Shown piece after piece: positions 50,476-59,326 of a stretch of DNA of 64,000 nucleotides. The position numbers and the translations under genes were made by a program. Location of the stretch: contig JBGOZF010000006.1 in assembly GCA_041480065.1 (NCBI GenBank), forward strand, positions 27,029 through 91,028, written 5' to 3'. Below the pieces are notes generated by a model. It made no database searches and was not told where the DNA came from. It was given only the letters and a program-made list of their open reading frames with translations. Every line of letters starts with the position of its first letter. Positions within the stretch are counted from its first letter, which is position 1. Origin of the DNA: Fen-999 sp041480065. GTDB taxonomy: Bacteria; Pseudomonadota; Gammaproteobacteria; Burkholderiales; Rhodocyclaceae.

Positions 50476-53040
50476 CTACTTGCCGGCGGCGCGCTTGCGC
50501 GGAGCGGCCTTTTTCGGTTCCGGAGCCGGTTTGGCGGTCGCCTCTTCCTTGGGCGCTGCCTTGGCTTTCGGCTGTCGCACTTCGAACTCGAAACCAACTT
50601 TGCCGTCGCCGCCGCGGGTGAGATAAGCGGAAAACTTCTTGCGCGTGCGGTTGGAAACGAAGCCCTTCATCAGGCTGGTCTTGCCGGTTTCGAGCAATCT
50701 CGTCATCTCCGCTCGCGAGACTTCCTGCTGGAGAATAATCTTGCCGGAACGGAAATCGCAGGACTTCGCAGCGCCGACTGCCTTCTCGCAGACGTAGGCC
50801 ATGCCGTGCTCGAAGACCGGAGCGCCGCACTTGGGACAGGTACCGAGGCTCTCCTGGCCTGAAAAATCGACTTCCTCGCCTTCGCCCTCCGCGCCCGCCT
50901 GGCCGAAGTCGAACTCGGGCATGTGCTCGTCATTGAGCTTGATCATGGCGGCGAACGCGCGCCCCATCTTGCTGCGGAACCCCTGCAGGGGGCCGATGAC
51001 GCGGTCCTTCAGCAGGGTCTCGATTTCCTCGGGTTCCCACTGGCGGCTGGCGACCACCTTCCAAAGCTTGTAGTCGCACTTCTCGCACTCGAAGCGCTTG
51101 TAGGTCTCGCGTATCGTGCCGCCGCAGCGCGGGCAGGGCGTCTTCAGGTTGCCGAAGGTGCCTTCGGGCAGTTCGCCTTTCTTGATGCGTTCGACCATCA
51201 CCTGAGCCTGGGTGACGATGTGGCCCATGAATTCGTCGCGCTTCAGGCGGCCGAGTTCGATTTCCTTGAGTTTCCACTCCCACAGGCCGGTGAGTTCCGG
51301 CGAGCGAATTTCGTCGATGCCGAGTTTCTCGAGCGCGAACAGCAGCGAGAAGGCCTTGGCCGTCGGTTGCAGTTCGCGGCCGTTGCGATGGACGTATTCT
51401 TCGAGGATCAGGCCCTCGATGATCGCGGCGCGTGTCGCCGGCGTGCCCAGGCCGCGTTCCGACATGGCCTCGCGCAGTTCTTCGTCTTCCACCAGCTTGC
51501 CGGCGCCTTCCATGGCCGACAGCAACGTCGCTTCGTTGAAGCGCGGCGGCGGCTGGGTTGCCTTGGCTTTGACCTCGACGTCGTTGGCCCAGACGCGCTC
51601 CTTCGGCTGCAAGGGCGGCAGGTTCGGGTTGTCGCCGCCTTCGCCTTCCTTCGATTGCGCTTCCTTGCCGTAGATGGCCAGCCAGCCCGCGGTCACCAGC
51701 ACCTTGCCTTCCGTCTTGAAGGCCTCCTTCTCGACGCGAGTGATTCGGGTAGTGACGTTGTATTCGGCGGCCGGGAAGAAGACGGCCAGGAAGCGCTTGG
51801 TCACCAGGTCGTAGATCTTCTGCTCGGCTTCCGAGAGGTGCTTCGGCTCGGTACCGGTCGGGATGATGGCGAAGTGGTCCGAGACCTTGGCGTTGTTGAA
51901 AATCCGCTTGTTGGGATGCACCCAGCCGCTGGCGAGGATTTCGTCGGCAAACCCGCCGTAATGAGTGTCGGACAGACTCTTCAACGTGTCTTTGACCGTA
52001 GCGAGATAATCCTCAGGCAGGTTGCGGGAATCCGTACGCGGATAGGTCAGTGCCTTGTGCTTCTCGTAGAGGGCCTGGGCGATTTGCAGGGTGGTCCGCG
52101 CCGAGAAGCCGAAACGGCCGTTGGCATCGCGCTGCAATGAGGTCAGGTCGAACAGCAGCGGCGACAATTCCGTCTTCGGCTTGGATTCTTCCTCGACCGT
52201 GCCGTGCTTGCCGAGACACTTCTGGCGGATCGCCTCCGCCTTGGCCTGCTCCCAGATGCGCTCGGCCTTGGCGTGCTCGTCGTCGGCCTTCTTGAATTTC
52301 TCGTCGAACCAGCGGCCGCGGTAAGTGCCGGCGGCCACCTGAAATTCGGCTTCCACTTCCCAGTAGTCGCGCGACTGGAAACTGCGGATGCGGCTTTCGC
52401 GCTCGACCAGGATCGCCAGCGTCGGTGTCTGCACGCGGCCGACCGTGGTCTTGTAAAAGCCGCCTTCCTGGGAGTTGAAGGCCGTCATGGCGCGTGTGCC
52501 GTTGATGCCGATCAGCCAGTCGGCCTCGGAGCGGCAGCGGGCGGCGTCGGCCAGCGGCAGCATCTCAGGATCGGAGCGCAGACGGGCGAAGCCATCGCGG
52601 ATGGCGGTCGCCGTCATCGATTGCAGCCACAGCCGGCGGATCGGCTTGGCGGTCCGCTTTTCGTCACTGAGGCCGAGGGCGTGCTGGACAACGTAGCGGA
52701 ATATCAATTCGCCTTCGCGTCCCGCGTCACAGGCGTTTACCAGTCCGGTGACATCCTTGCGCTTGATAAGCCGCGTCAGCAGCTTGAGCCGGTCGGCGGT
52801 CCTTTCGATCGGATTAAGGGTGAAATGCGGCGGAATCACCGGTAAGTGGGTGAAGGTCCACTTGCCGCGCTTGACCTCGTATTCCTCGGGCACCGCCAGT
52901 TCCAGCAGGTGGCCGATGGCTGAGGAGAGGACGTATTCGTCGCTCTCGAAGTACTCGCCCTCGCGTGTGAAGCCGCCCAGGGCCTTGGCGATGTCCTGGG
53001 CGACAGAGGGTTTCTCGGCGATGATGAGTTGCTTGCTCAT
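50476..53040 (-). CDS. topB: DNA topoisomerase III
   Basis: The protein has 854 residues and is a type IA topoisomerase that decatenates DNA and works with RecQ. The Toprim start is KQLIIAEKPSVAQDIAKALG with DAGREGE, and the catalytic Tyr lies in ALTYPRTDSR. Two C-terminal zinc-finger-like segments (CPRCGGTIRETYKRFECEKC and CPKCGAPVF with CEK) and a Lys/Ala/Pro-rich tail follow, longer than E. coli topB (653 residues), as usual in Betaproteobacteria. Last gene of the LysM-dprA-smg-topB unit. Confidence 0.95.
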   Translation of the reverse strand: MSKQLIIAEKPSVAQDIAKALGGFTREGEYFESDEYVLSSAIGHLLELAVPEEYEVKRGKWTFTHLPVIPPHFTLNPIERTADRLKLLTRLIKRKDVTGLVNACDAGREGELIFRYVVQHALGLSDEKRTAKPIRRLWLQSMTATAIRDGFARLRSDPEMLPLADAARCRSEADWLIGINGTRAMTAFNSQEGGFYKTTVGRVQTPTLAILVERESRIRSFQSRDYWEVEAEFQVAAGTYRGRWFDEKFKKADDEHAKAERIWEQAKAEAIRQKCLGKHGTVEEESKPKTELSPLLFDLTSLQRDANGRFGFSARTTLQIAQALYEKHKALTYPRTDSRNLPEDYLATVKDTLKSLSDTHYGGFADEILASGWVHPNKRIFNNAKVSDHFAIIPTGTEPKHLSEAEQKIYDLVTKRFLAVFFPAAEYNVTTRITRVEKEAFKTEGKVLVTAGWLAIYGKEAQSKEGEGGDNPNLPPLQPKERVWANDVEVKAKATQPPPRFNEATLLSAMEGAGKLVEDEELREAMSERGLGTPATRAAIIEGLILEEYVHRNGRELQPTAKAFSLLFALEKLGIDEIRSPELTGLWEWKLKEIELGRLKRDEFMGHIVTQAQVMVERIKKGELPEGTFGNLKTPCPRCGGTIRETYKRFECEKCDYKLWKVVASRQWEPEEIETLLKDRVIGPLQGFRSKMGRAFAAMIKLNDEHMPEFDFGQAGAEGEGEEVDFSGQESLGTCPKCGAPVFEHGMAYVCEKAVGAAKSCDFRSGKIILQQEVSRAEMTRLLETGKTSLMKGFVSNRTRKKFSAYLTRGGDGKVGFEFEVRQPKAKAAPKEEATAKPAPEPKKAAPRKRAAGK

Positions 53041-53100
53041 GGCTGACGGCTGACTCCTTAGAGCGCCGGATCATAAGCGCCTGCCATGGCCGCTGGCAAG

Positions 53101-53559
53101 TCAGTGCATTAGCGGCAGTTCGACTTCGTCGTCTTCGACCAGCAGATCCTCGAAGATCAGGCTGTCCAGGGAAAGCTGGCGGCGCCACATCACCATCAGG
53201 ACGATGACCTTGAATTTGCCAAGGTGAACCACGGTGTTATCGACCGCCATGGCGCGTTCCAGGATCATCTCCCTGGCGGTCGGATCGATCGCCCCTTGCT
53301 GCTCCAGGAAGGCCAGGAAGCCGCGGCAATCGGCCGGCAGTTTGGCCAATTCCGGCTCGCTGTAGACGCGGATGCCGCCCGGTTGCGCCCTCAGCCCGCC
53401 GTCTTCCTGGGCCTGTTCCAGCCCTGCCAGCCAATGCAGCGCCTCAGAGATGGCGTCTTCCTCGAAGCCGGCCGCCGACAAGCGCTGAGCCAGCGCATCG
53501 GGTTCGGGGCAGGCGTCGGGCAGGTAGTTCTCGAATACGTAGACGAGGATGTCGAACAT
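53101..53559 (-). CDS. smg: Smg protein (DUF494)
   Basis: The protein has 152 residues. It starts MFDILVYVFENYLPDACPEP and contains GFEEDAISEALHWLAGL, the DUF494/Smg signature; function is unknown. ATG 53559 is 5 bases after the dprA stop; an upstream extension is not supported. The dprA-smg-topB order is conserved in Betaproteobacteria. Confidence 0.92.
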   Translation of the reverse strand: MFDILVYVFENYLPDACPEPDALAQRLSAAGFEEDAISEALHWLAGLEQAQEDGGLRAQPGGIRVYSEPELAKLPADCRGFLAFLEQQGAIDPTAREMILERAMAVDNTVVHLGKFKVIVLMVMWRRQLSLDSLIFEDLLVEDDEVELPLMH

Positions 53560-53563
53560 AAGG

Positions 53564-54646
53564 TCAGCAAAGTCGTTGATAGCGGCCGCCCGGCAGTTGG
53601 CTGATGCGGCCGTCCAGTTCCAGCGGCAACAGCATTGCAAGCAGTTGCTCCGCCGTCAAGCCGGTCCGTCCGGCCAGGGTTTCCAAGTCGACCGGATCAT
53701 ACCCGATGGCCTCGATCAGGCGTGCATTGTCTGCGTCGTCGGCGTTGGCTTGATCGGGGACCGGAGCTACGACGGCTTCCCAGCGCAGTTCCTCGAGAAT
53801 GTCCTGGGCCGACTCGACCAGTTTGGCGCCCTGTTTGATGAGCTTGTGGCAGCCCTTGGAAAGCGGCGAATGAATCGATCCGGGAATGGCAAACACGTCG
53901 AGACCGATATCGGCGGCCAGCCTGGCGGTGATGAGCGAGCCGCTGCGTTCCGCGGCTTCCACCACCAGGCAGCCCCGGCTCAAGCCGGCGATCAGGCGGT
54001 TACGGCGTGGGAAGTTTGCTGCCAACGGCGGCGTGCCGAGAGGAAACTCGCTGACTATCGCTCCCCGGTCCGCGATCTGCCGCGCCAGGGCCTCATTGGT
54101 GGCAGGGTAAATGCGGTCCGCGCCGGTGCCGATGATGGCGACGGTCGAGCCCTTTGCGGCCAGACCGCCGCGATGCGCGGCCGCGTCGATGCCCAGAGCC
54201 AATCCGCTGACGATGGTCAGCCCGGCAGCGGACAGCGCCGTGGCGAAGGCTTCGGCATTGATCTCGCCCTGCCTGCTCGCATTGCGGCTACCGACGATGG
54301 CGAACCCCGGCCGATTCAACAGCCCGGCATCGCCCTTGACGTACAGCAGCACCGGCGGGTCGACCGTCGCAAGCAGAGCCTTGGGATAGTCGCCGTCGGC
54401 GAGAGTGATGACACGGTTGCCGGGCTGGTCGGCCCATTCGAGCGCCGTGGCGATCTGGGCATCGCAGTCCTGCCCGAGCAGCTGCTCTGCCAACGGGGTG
54501 CCGATGGCAGCGTGCAATGCGGACGCTCCGGCGGAGAAGATCGCGTCGGGAAGACCGAAAGTGTTCAGGAGATGGCGTCGGGTTTCGCCCCCGACGCCGG
54601 GGACCAGCGTCAGCCGCAGCCAGTTCCGCAACTCACTACCGGCCAC
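53564..54646 (-). CDS. dprA: DNA-processing protein DprA
   Basis: The protein has 360 residues. It loads RecA onto incoming single-stranded DNA in transformation. The Rossmann-like core shows FAIVGSRNASRQGE, TIVSGLALGIDAAAHRGGL and ERSGSLITARLA. A C-terminal winged-helix (about 300-360) is present. GTG 54646 lies 3 bases after the LysM gene stop. Presence of dprA alone does not show that the organism is competent. Confidence 0.94.
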   Translation of the reverse strand: MAGSELRNWLRLTLVPGVGGETRRHLLNTFGLPDAIFSAGASALHAAIGTPLAEQLLGQDCDAQIATALEWADQPGNRVITLADGDYPKALLATVDPPVLLYVKGDAGLLNRPGFAIVGSRNASRQGEINAEAFATALSAAGLTIVSGLALGIDAAAHRGGLAAKGSTVAIIGTGADRIYPATNEALARQIADRGAIVSEFPLGTPPLAANFPRRNRLIAGLSRGCLVVEAAERSGSLITARLAADIGLDVFAIPGSIHSPLSKGCHKLIKQGAKLVESAQDILEELRWEAVVAPVPDQANADDADNARLIEAIGYDPVDLETLAGRTGLTAEQLLAMLLPLELDGRISQLPGGRYQRLC

Positions 54647-54649
54647 GCG

Positions 54650-55792
54650 TCAGGGCGTCTGGACTTTATCGCCGGGTACCACGGCGCGCGAGGTCTCCAT
54701 CACCAGGGCGTAGGACACGCGGTCGAATACCCGGAAGACGAACAGCAGGCCGTAGCGCTCGTCGGGCATTTTGACGGTTTCCGGCGTTTCGGGCTGGAAG
54801 CGGTTGGTCACGAATTCGCCGGTCCGATAGATGGCCAGCACGTGGCCCTGCTCGACACCGTCCCACTTCCCCTTGGAGAGGGTCACGATCGAATAGCGGC
54901 CGGCTTCGCCGACGCCGCCGTAGATGCTGATGATCTTGCCGTTGATGGTCGTGCCCGGCGCGTGCGGGACATAGCTCAAGATCTCCGGGCGTCCCGCCGG
55001 CATCAGGCTATCGCCGCGGCTGACTTCCATCTTCGTGGAAACCACCTCGAGTGTGGACGGTTCGCTGGTGCCGACGATGAATTTCGGGCCGTGCTGGATC
55101 TCGTTGAGTTCGGTTTCTCCAGGTGTGTTCGCGTGCTTGGGACTGAGGAGGGACTCTTCCGCCGGCTTGCCTCCGACCAGGAATCTCGCGCTGCCGACGA
55201 AGATGGCCTCGTGACCGAGGACTTCCTTGGTGTCGGGATCCTTGAGTTCGAGGCCGGGACGGTAGATATTCCACATTTTGGTATTCGTGTCGCCAAGGTC
55301 CTTGACGTAAATCTTGCTGCTGGCGCCGACACTGACATGGTTTTCCTCGGTGGCGACGATGCGCGGGGCGGAATCGAGAGCGCCTTCCTCGACCATCAGC
55401 GGCTCGGTCAGGAAGGGCTCGATGATCTGCTGGGGAATCGCCGGAATCTCGCGTTTCTGGTCTTCCGAATAGACCTTCGGTTCCAGCCTGCCGTCGCCGC
55501 CGACCATCTTGCCCAGCTTCAGCCGTGGCTGGCCGCTGCTGGTGTCGAGATATACAACCTGGCCGGGATAGATGCGGTGCGGATTCTTGATCTGTTCGGT
55601 GTTGAGCTGCCAGACTTCCGGCCACCGGTAAGGATCCTTGAGGAACATCTTGGAGATGCCCCAGAGCGTGTCTCCGCGCACGACGACATGGTGGTCAGGC
55701 GCGTCTGGCGCGAGCTCGATCGGCTTGGCGTTCTGGGCCAGCACCGCGGCAGTCGAAAAACAGAGGAACAGCGCAGATATAATGTGTCGCAT
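54650..55792 (-). CDS. LysM-domain envelope protein
   Basis: The protein has 380 residues. A signal peptide (about 1-19, ending AVLAQNA) is followed by one LysM peptidoglycan-binding domain (about 35-85, HVVVRGDTLWGISKMFLKDP). A long beta-rich region of unknown role follows. Such genes precede dprA in many Betaproteobacteria. It is divergent from def, with about 96 bases between the starts that must hold both promoters. Confidence 0.9.
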   Translation of the reverse strand: MRHIISALFLCFSTAAVLAQNAKPIELAPDAPDHHVVVRGDTLWGISKMFLKDPYRWPEVWQLNTEQIKNPHRIYPGQVVYLDTSSGQPRLKLGKMVGGDGRLEPKVYSEDQKREIPAIPQQIIEPFLTEPLMVEEGALDSAPRIVATEENHVSVGASSKIYVKDLGDTNTKMWNIYRPGLELKDPDTKEVLGHEAIFVGSARFLVGGKPAEESLLSPKHANTPGETELNEIQHGPKFIVGTSEPSTLEVVSTKMEVSRGDSLMPAGRPEILSYVPHAPGTTINGKIISIYGGVGEAGRYSIVTLSKGKWDGVEQGHVLAIYRTGEFVTNRFQPETPETVKMPDERYGLLFVFRVFDRVSYALVMETSRAVVPGDKVQTP

Positions 55793-55888
55793 GGCCTAGG
55801 TCCTTGTTTGTCCCGGCGAATTCGGCGGAATTAGTCGCTGATTTTGCCCCGAAATTCTTCTGGCATCAACAACATCAGGCGGTTAATT

Positions 55889-56392
55889 ATGGCTTTATTG
55901 CCCATTTTGCGCTATCCCGACCCGAGGTTGCACAAGAAGGCGACCCCCGTGGCGGTGGTAGACGACGCTGTTCGCAAGCTGGCGGCGGACATGGCCGAGA
56001 CCATGTACGCCGCGCCGGGCATTGGCCTGGCCGCAACGCAGGTCGACGTACACAGGCAGGTGATCGTGATGGACGTATCCGAGGACAAATCCAGTCTGTT
56101 GACGCTCATCAATCCGGAATTGCTGGCGCGCGAGGGCGAATGCGAGGGAGAGGAGGGCTGCCTGTCGGTGCCCGGCATCTACGAGAAGGTCAAACGGGCG
56201 CAGAAGGTGCGTATCAGGGCGTTGGGCCCAGATGGCAAACCCTTCGAGATGGAGGCCGTCGACATGCTGGCGGTCTGTATCCAGCACGAGATGGATCACC
56301 TGCAGGGCAAGGTCTTTGTCGAATATCTCTCGCAACTGAAGCAGACCCGGATCAAGAACAAACTGGCCAAACAGGCCAGGATCACTGCGTGA
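55889..56392 (+). CDS. def: Peptide deformylase
   Basis: The protein has 167 residues and removes the formyl group from new proteins. The three motifs are intact: GIGLAATQV, EEGCLSVPG and QHEMDHLQG, which supply Fe/Zn ligands Cys, His and His and the catalytic Glu. ATG 55889 gives the standard start ALLPILRYPDPRL. First gene of the def-fmt-rsmB block. Confidence 0.96.
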   Translation: MALLPILRYPDPRLHKKATPVAVVDDAVRKLAADMAETMYAAPGIGLAATQVDVHRQVIVMDVSEDKSSLLTLINPELLAREGECEGEEGCLSVPGIYEKVKRAQKVRIRALGPDGKPFEMEAVDMLAVCIQHEMDHLQGKVFVEYLSQLKQTRIKNKLAKQARITA

Positions 56393-56585
56393 GCTCGGCC
56401 CGCCCCCCTCAGTCCCCCCTCCCGGGGGGAGGCCTACTTGCTCGCTACGCTCGCCAGTTACGGGGTACTCCGAGCAGATGTCGTAACGGATGTTCGCTCC
56501 GCGAACGGGCAGTCCTACCTCCTCCCACGGGGATTTCTTTCGGTCCGGACGGCCGAGCGGCGAGACTGCGCTGCTGGAGGGCTCG
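56393..56585. repeat. Palindrome-rich insert between def and fmt
   Basis: The 193-base gap holds several inverted repeats: CCTCCC-GG-GGGAGG type near 56425-56442, and GTTCGC-TCC-GCGAAC near 56490-56504, plus C-runs. In most relatives def and fmt lie close together, so this may be a small mobile or repetitive palindromic element. I cannot count copies elsewhere in the genome. It also covers the fmt ribosome site GGAGGG. Confidence 0.4.
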
Positions 56586-57506
56586 ATGAAGGTTGCTTTC
56601 GCCGGGACGCCTGAATTTGCTCGATCCGCTCTCGAGGCGATTCTGGCCGCTGGGTTCGAGGTGCCGCTGGTTCTCACGCAGCCGGACCGGCCGTCCGGGC
56701 GTGGGCAGAAGATGCATGCGAGTCCGGTGAAGGAACTGGCCCTCGAGCGCGGCATCGCCGTGCATCAGCCGGAGCGGCTCAAGGATCCGGTGACGCATGA
56801 ACCGCTGCGGGCGGCGATGGTCGATGTCATGGTGGTGGCAGCCTATGGCCTCATCCTGCCGCAGGCTGTGCTGGACATTCCGCGCCGCGGTTGCCTCAAT
56901 ATCCACGCTTCGCTGTTGCCGCGCTGGCGCGGCGCGGCGCCGATTCAACGCGCCATCGAAGCCGGCGATTCGGAAACCGGCGTCACCATCATGCGCATGG
57001 AAGCGGGCCTCGATACCGGCCCCATGCTGCTCAAGGAAGCAATCGCCATCGCGGCCGACGACAGTGCGTCCAGTCTCCATGACAGGCTTGCGGCCCTCGG
57101 CGCGCGCATGATCGTCGAGGCCTTGCGCGGCCTCGATCGCCTGGTGGCAACAGCGCAGCCGGCCGAAGGTGTGACCTACGCCAGCAAGATCGACAAGGCG
57201 GAGGCGATGCTCGACTTCGGGGGGCCGGCGGCGGAACTTGCCCGCCGCATACGCGCCTTCGATCCGTTCCCCGGTGCGAGCGCCGTACTTGACGGCACGA
57301 CCGTCAAGCTCTGGCGTGCGCAGAGCGAAGGTGGCGCCGGGACGCCCGGCACGGTTCTGTCCGTCGATAATCGGGGCATCGTAGTGGCCTGCGGCGACGG
57401 TGCGCTGCGCTTGCTCGAATTGCAAAAGCCCGGGGGCAAGCGACTGCCCGCAGGCGACTTCCTGCGCGGCACGGCCGTTCGGCCGGGCGATTGCTTCGTA
57501 CCGTAA
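56586..57506 (+). CDS. fmt: Methionyl-tRNA formyltransferase
   Basis: The protein has 306 residues. It formylates initiator Met-tRNA using 10-formyl-tetrahydrofolate. MKVAFAGTPEFARSALEAIL opens the protein; NIHASLLPRWRGAAPIQRAI holds the catalytic Asn-His and SLLPRYRG-type loop. A C-terminal OB-like domain follows. ATG 56586 follows GGAGGG; upstream in-frame sequence belongs to the palindromic gap. Confidence 0.96.
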   Translation: MKVAFAGTPEFARSALEAILAAGFEVPLVLTQPDRPSGRGQKMHASPVKELALERGIAVHQPERLKDPVTHEPLRAAMVDVMVVAAYGLILPQAVLDIPRRGCLNIHASLLPRWRGAAPIQRAIEAGDSETGVTIMRMEAGLDTGPMLLKEAIAIAADDSASSLHDRLAALGARMIVEALRGLDRLVATAQPAEGVTYASKIDKAEAMLDFGGPAAELARRIRAFDPFPGASAVLDGTTVKLWRAQSEGGAGTPGTVLSVDNRGIVVACGDGALRLLELQKPGGKRLPAGDFLRGTAVRPGDCFVP

Positions 57507-57507
57507 A

Positions 57508-58779
57508 TTGTCCGCCGCGCCGCTTGCCACGGCACTCTTCGCCGCCGCCCACGTGATCGCCGACGTCATCGGCGGCCGGGCGCTCGACGATGCTCTGTCT
57601 GCCGCCTCGCTCGATGGCGCGCTGCGTCCGGCCGTTCAGGATCTTGCCTATGGCGCGCTCAGGCGCTATGGCCGCGGCGACTTCTATCTGTCCCGATTGA
57701 TGACGCGGCCGCTCGCCGATACGGCCGTGCGCGGATTGCTGCTGGCGGCGCTCTATCGGCTCGCTGCCCGGCCCGATGACGCCCATACGACGGTGGATCA
57801 GGCGGTCACTGCGGCGGCGACGCTTGCCCGGGGCAAGTACAAGGCGCTGGTCAACGGTGTGTTGCGCAATGCCTTGCGCCGCGCCGACGAGCTCGACATT
57901 GGCGCACAAGGCACGCTGGAAGCGCATTGGCAGCATCCGCGCTGGTGGCTGGAGAAACTGCGTGCCGCCTATCCGGATTCATGGCAGGCCATTGCCGCGG
58001 CCGGCAACGAGCGTCCGCCGATGACGCTGCGCGTGAACTGCCGGCAAACAGACAGCAATGCCTATCTCACGGAACTGGCGGCAGCCGGAATTGCAGGTCG
58101 GGTTCTCGACGCTGCCGCGATCAAACTCGACAAACCGGTTGCCGTCGACAAGCTTCCCGACTTCGAAACCGGCCGGGTATCGGTCCAGGACTGGGGCGCG
58201 CAGCGGGCGGCACCGCTGCTCGATGCCCGATCCGGCCTGCGGGTGCTCGATGCCTGCGCTGCCCCCGGCGGCAAGACGGCGCATCTGCTCGAGTTGGCCG
58301 ATCTGGAACTGGTTGCCCTCGATGCCGACGCCGATCGGGCGTCGCGGGTGACGGCCAACCTGACGCGGCTCGGATTGTCGGCAACCGTGATCAGTGCGGA
58401 CTGCCGCGACTTGCCTGCCTGGTGGGATGGCTGCCCGTTCGATCGCATTCTGGCCGACGTGCCATGCTCGGCGTCGGGCGTCGTGCGCCGCCACCCGGAT
58501 ATCAAATGGTTGCGGCGTCCGGGCGACATCGGCAGCTTTGCGCGCAGCCAGCGGGATATCATCGATGCTTTGTGGCGGGTCTTGGCGCCGGGTGGCAAAA
58601 TGCTCTACGCAAGCTGCTCGCTGTTCCCGGAGGAAAACGCGGCGCAGGTCGACGCCTTCGTCGCCCGCCACGAGGACGCGCAACGATTGCCGACGAACGA
58701 CAAGAAGGAAGAATGGCAGCTGATGCCGAATGCCGACCAAGATGGCTTCTACTATGCGTTGCTGGCGAAGCGCCCGTAG
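57508..58779 (+). CDS. rsmB: 16S rRNA m5C967 methyltransferase RsmB
   Basis: The protein has 423 residues from TTG 57508, 1 base after the fmt stop, with no clear ribosome site. A NusB-like N-terminal domain (about 1-140) precedes the SAM domain with LDACAAPGGKTAHLLEL. The two catalytic cysteines are in DVPCSASGV and YASCSLFPEEN. Length fits E. coli RsmB (429). GTG 57553 is an alternative start. Tightly linked to fmt. Confidence 0.94.
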   Translation: MSAAPLATALFAAAHVIADVIGGRALDDALSAASLDGALRPAVQDLAYGALRRYGRGDFYLSRLMTRPLADTAVRGLLLAALYRLAARPDDAHTTVDQAVTAAATLARGKYKALVNGVLRNALRRADELDIGAQGTLEAHWQHPRWWLEKLRAAYPDSWQAIAAAGNERPPMTLRVNCRQTDSNAYLTELAAAGIAGRVLDAAAIKLDKPVAVDKLPDFETGRVSVQDWGAQRAAPLLDARSGLRVLDACAAPGGKTAHLLELADLELVALDADADRASRVTANLTRLGLSATVISADCRDLPAWWDGCPFDRILADVPCSASGVVRRHPDIKWLRRPGDIGSFARSQRDIIDALWRVLAPGGKMLYASCSLFPEENAAQVDAFVARHEDAQRLPTNDKKEEWQLMPNADQDGFYYALLAKRP

Positions 58780-59326
58780 CCTCGGTCTGGCATTGCTGCT
58801 TGCCGTCTGGGTCTTGCCGTGCCTGGCGGGCGGAATCGAGCCGGTGCGGGCCAGCCTGTCCCCGGTCGAAGATGGCTACGCGCTCTCGGCGGATTTCACC
58901 ATCGACCTCGGACCCCGGCTGGAGGAGGCGGTGTCCCGGGGCGTGCCGCTTGCCTTCAACCTGGAGTTCACGCTCAGCCGCGACCGCTGGTATTGGCTCG
59001 ACGAGCATGTCGCCGGACTCTTTGTCACCTACCGGCTCGGCTACAACGCACTGACCCGTCAGTACCGGCTTTCCGTCGGGGGCTTGCACCAGAGTTTCAA
59101 TTCGCTTGGCGACGCCCTGCAGGTGCTGGGCCATGTCGCGGCCCTGCCGATTGCCGACAAGTCCGCGCTCAAACCGGGTCAAACCTACCTTGCCGCCCTG
59201 CGCCTGGCTCTGGACAAGAGCCAGTTGCCCAAGCCCTTCCAGGTCGATGCCATCGCCAACCGCGACTGGATGGTCGAGGCCAAGGTGCTGCGCTGGCAAT
59301 TCACACCGGGCGGCGACAGCAAATGA
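58754..59326 (+). CDS. DUF4390 protein, secreted
   Basis: The protein has 190 residues from ATG 58754, overlapping the end of rsmB. A signal peptide (MRCWRSARSLGLALLLAVWV, cleaved near LAGG) leads into a beta-rich domain with WYWLDEHVAGLFVTYRL, typical of DUF4390 genes that lie before ntrY in Betaproteobacteria. An ATG at 58730 would add 8 residues. Function unknown. Its stop overlaps the ntrY start (ATGA). Confidence 0.85.
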   Translation: MRCWRSARSLGLALLLAVWVLPCLAGGIEPVRASLSPVEDGYALSADFTIDLGPRLEEAVSRGVPLAFNLEFTLSRDRWYWLDEHVAGLFVTYRLGYNALTRQYRLSVGGLHQSFNSLGDALQVLGHVAALPIADKSALKPGQTYLAALRLALDKSQLPKPFQVDAIANRDWMVEAKVLRWQFTPGGDSK

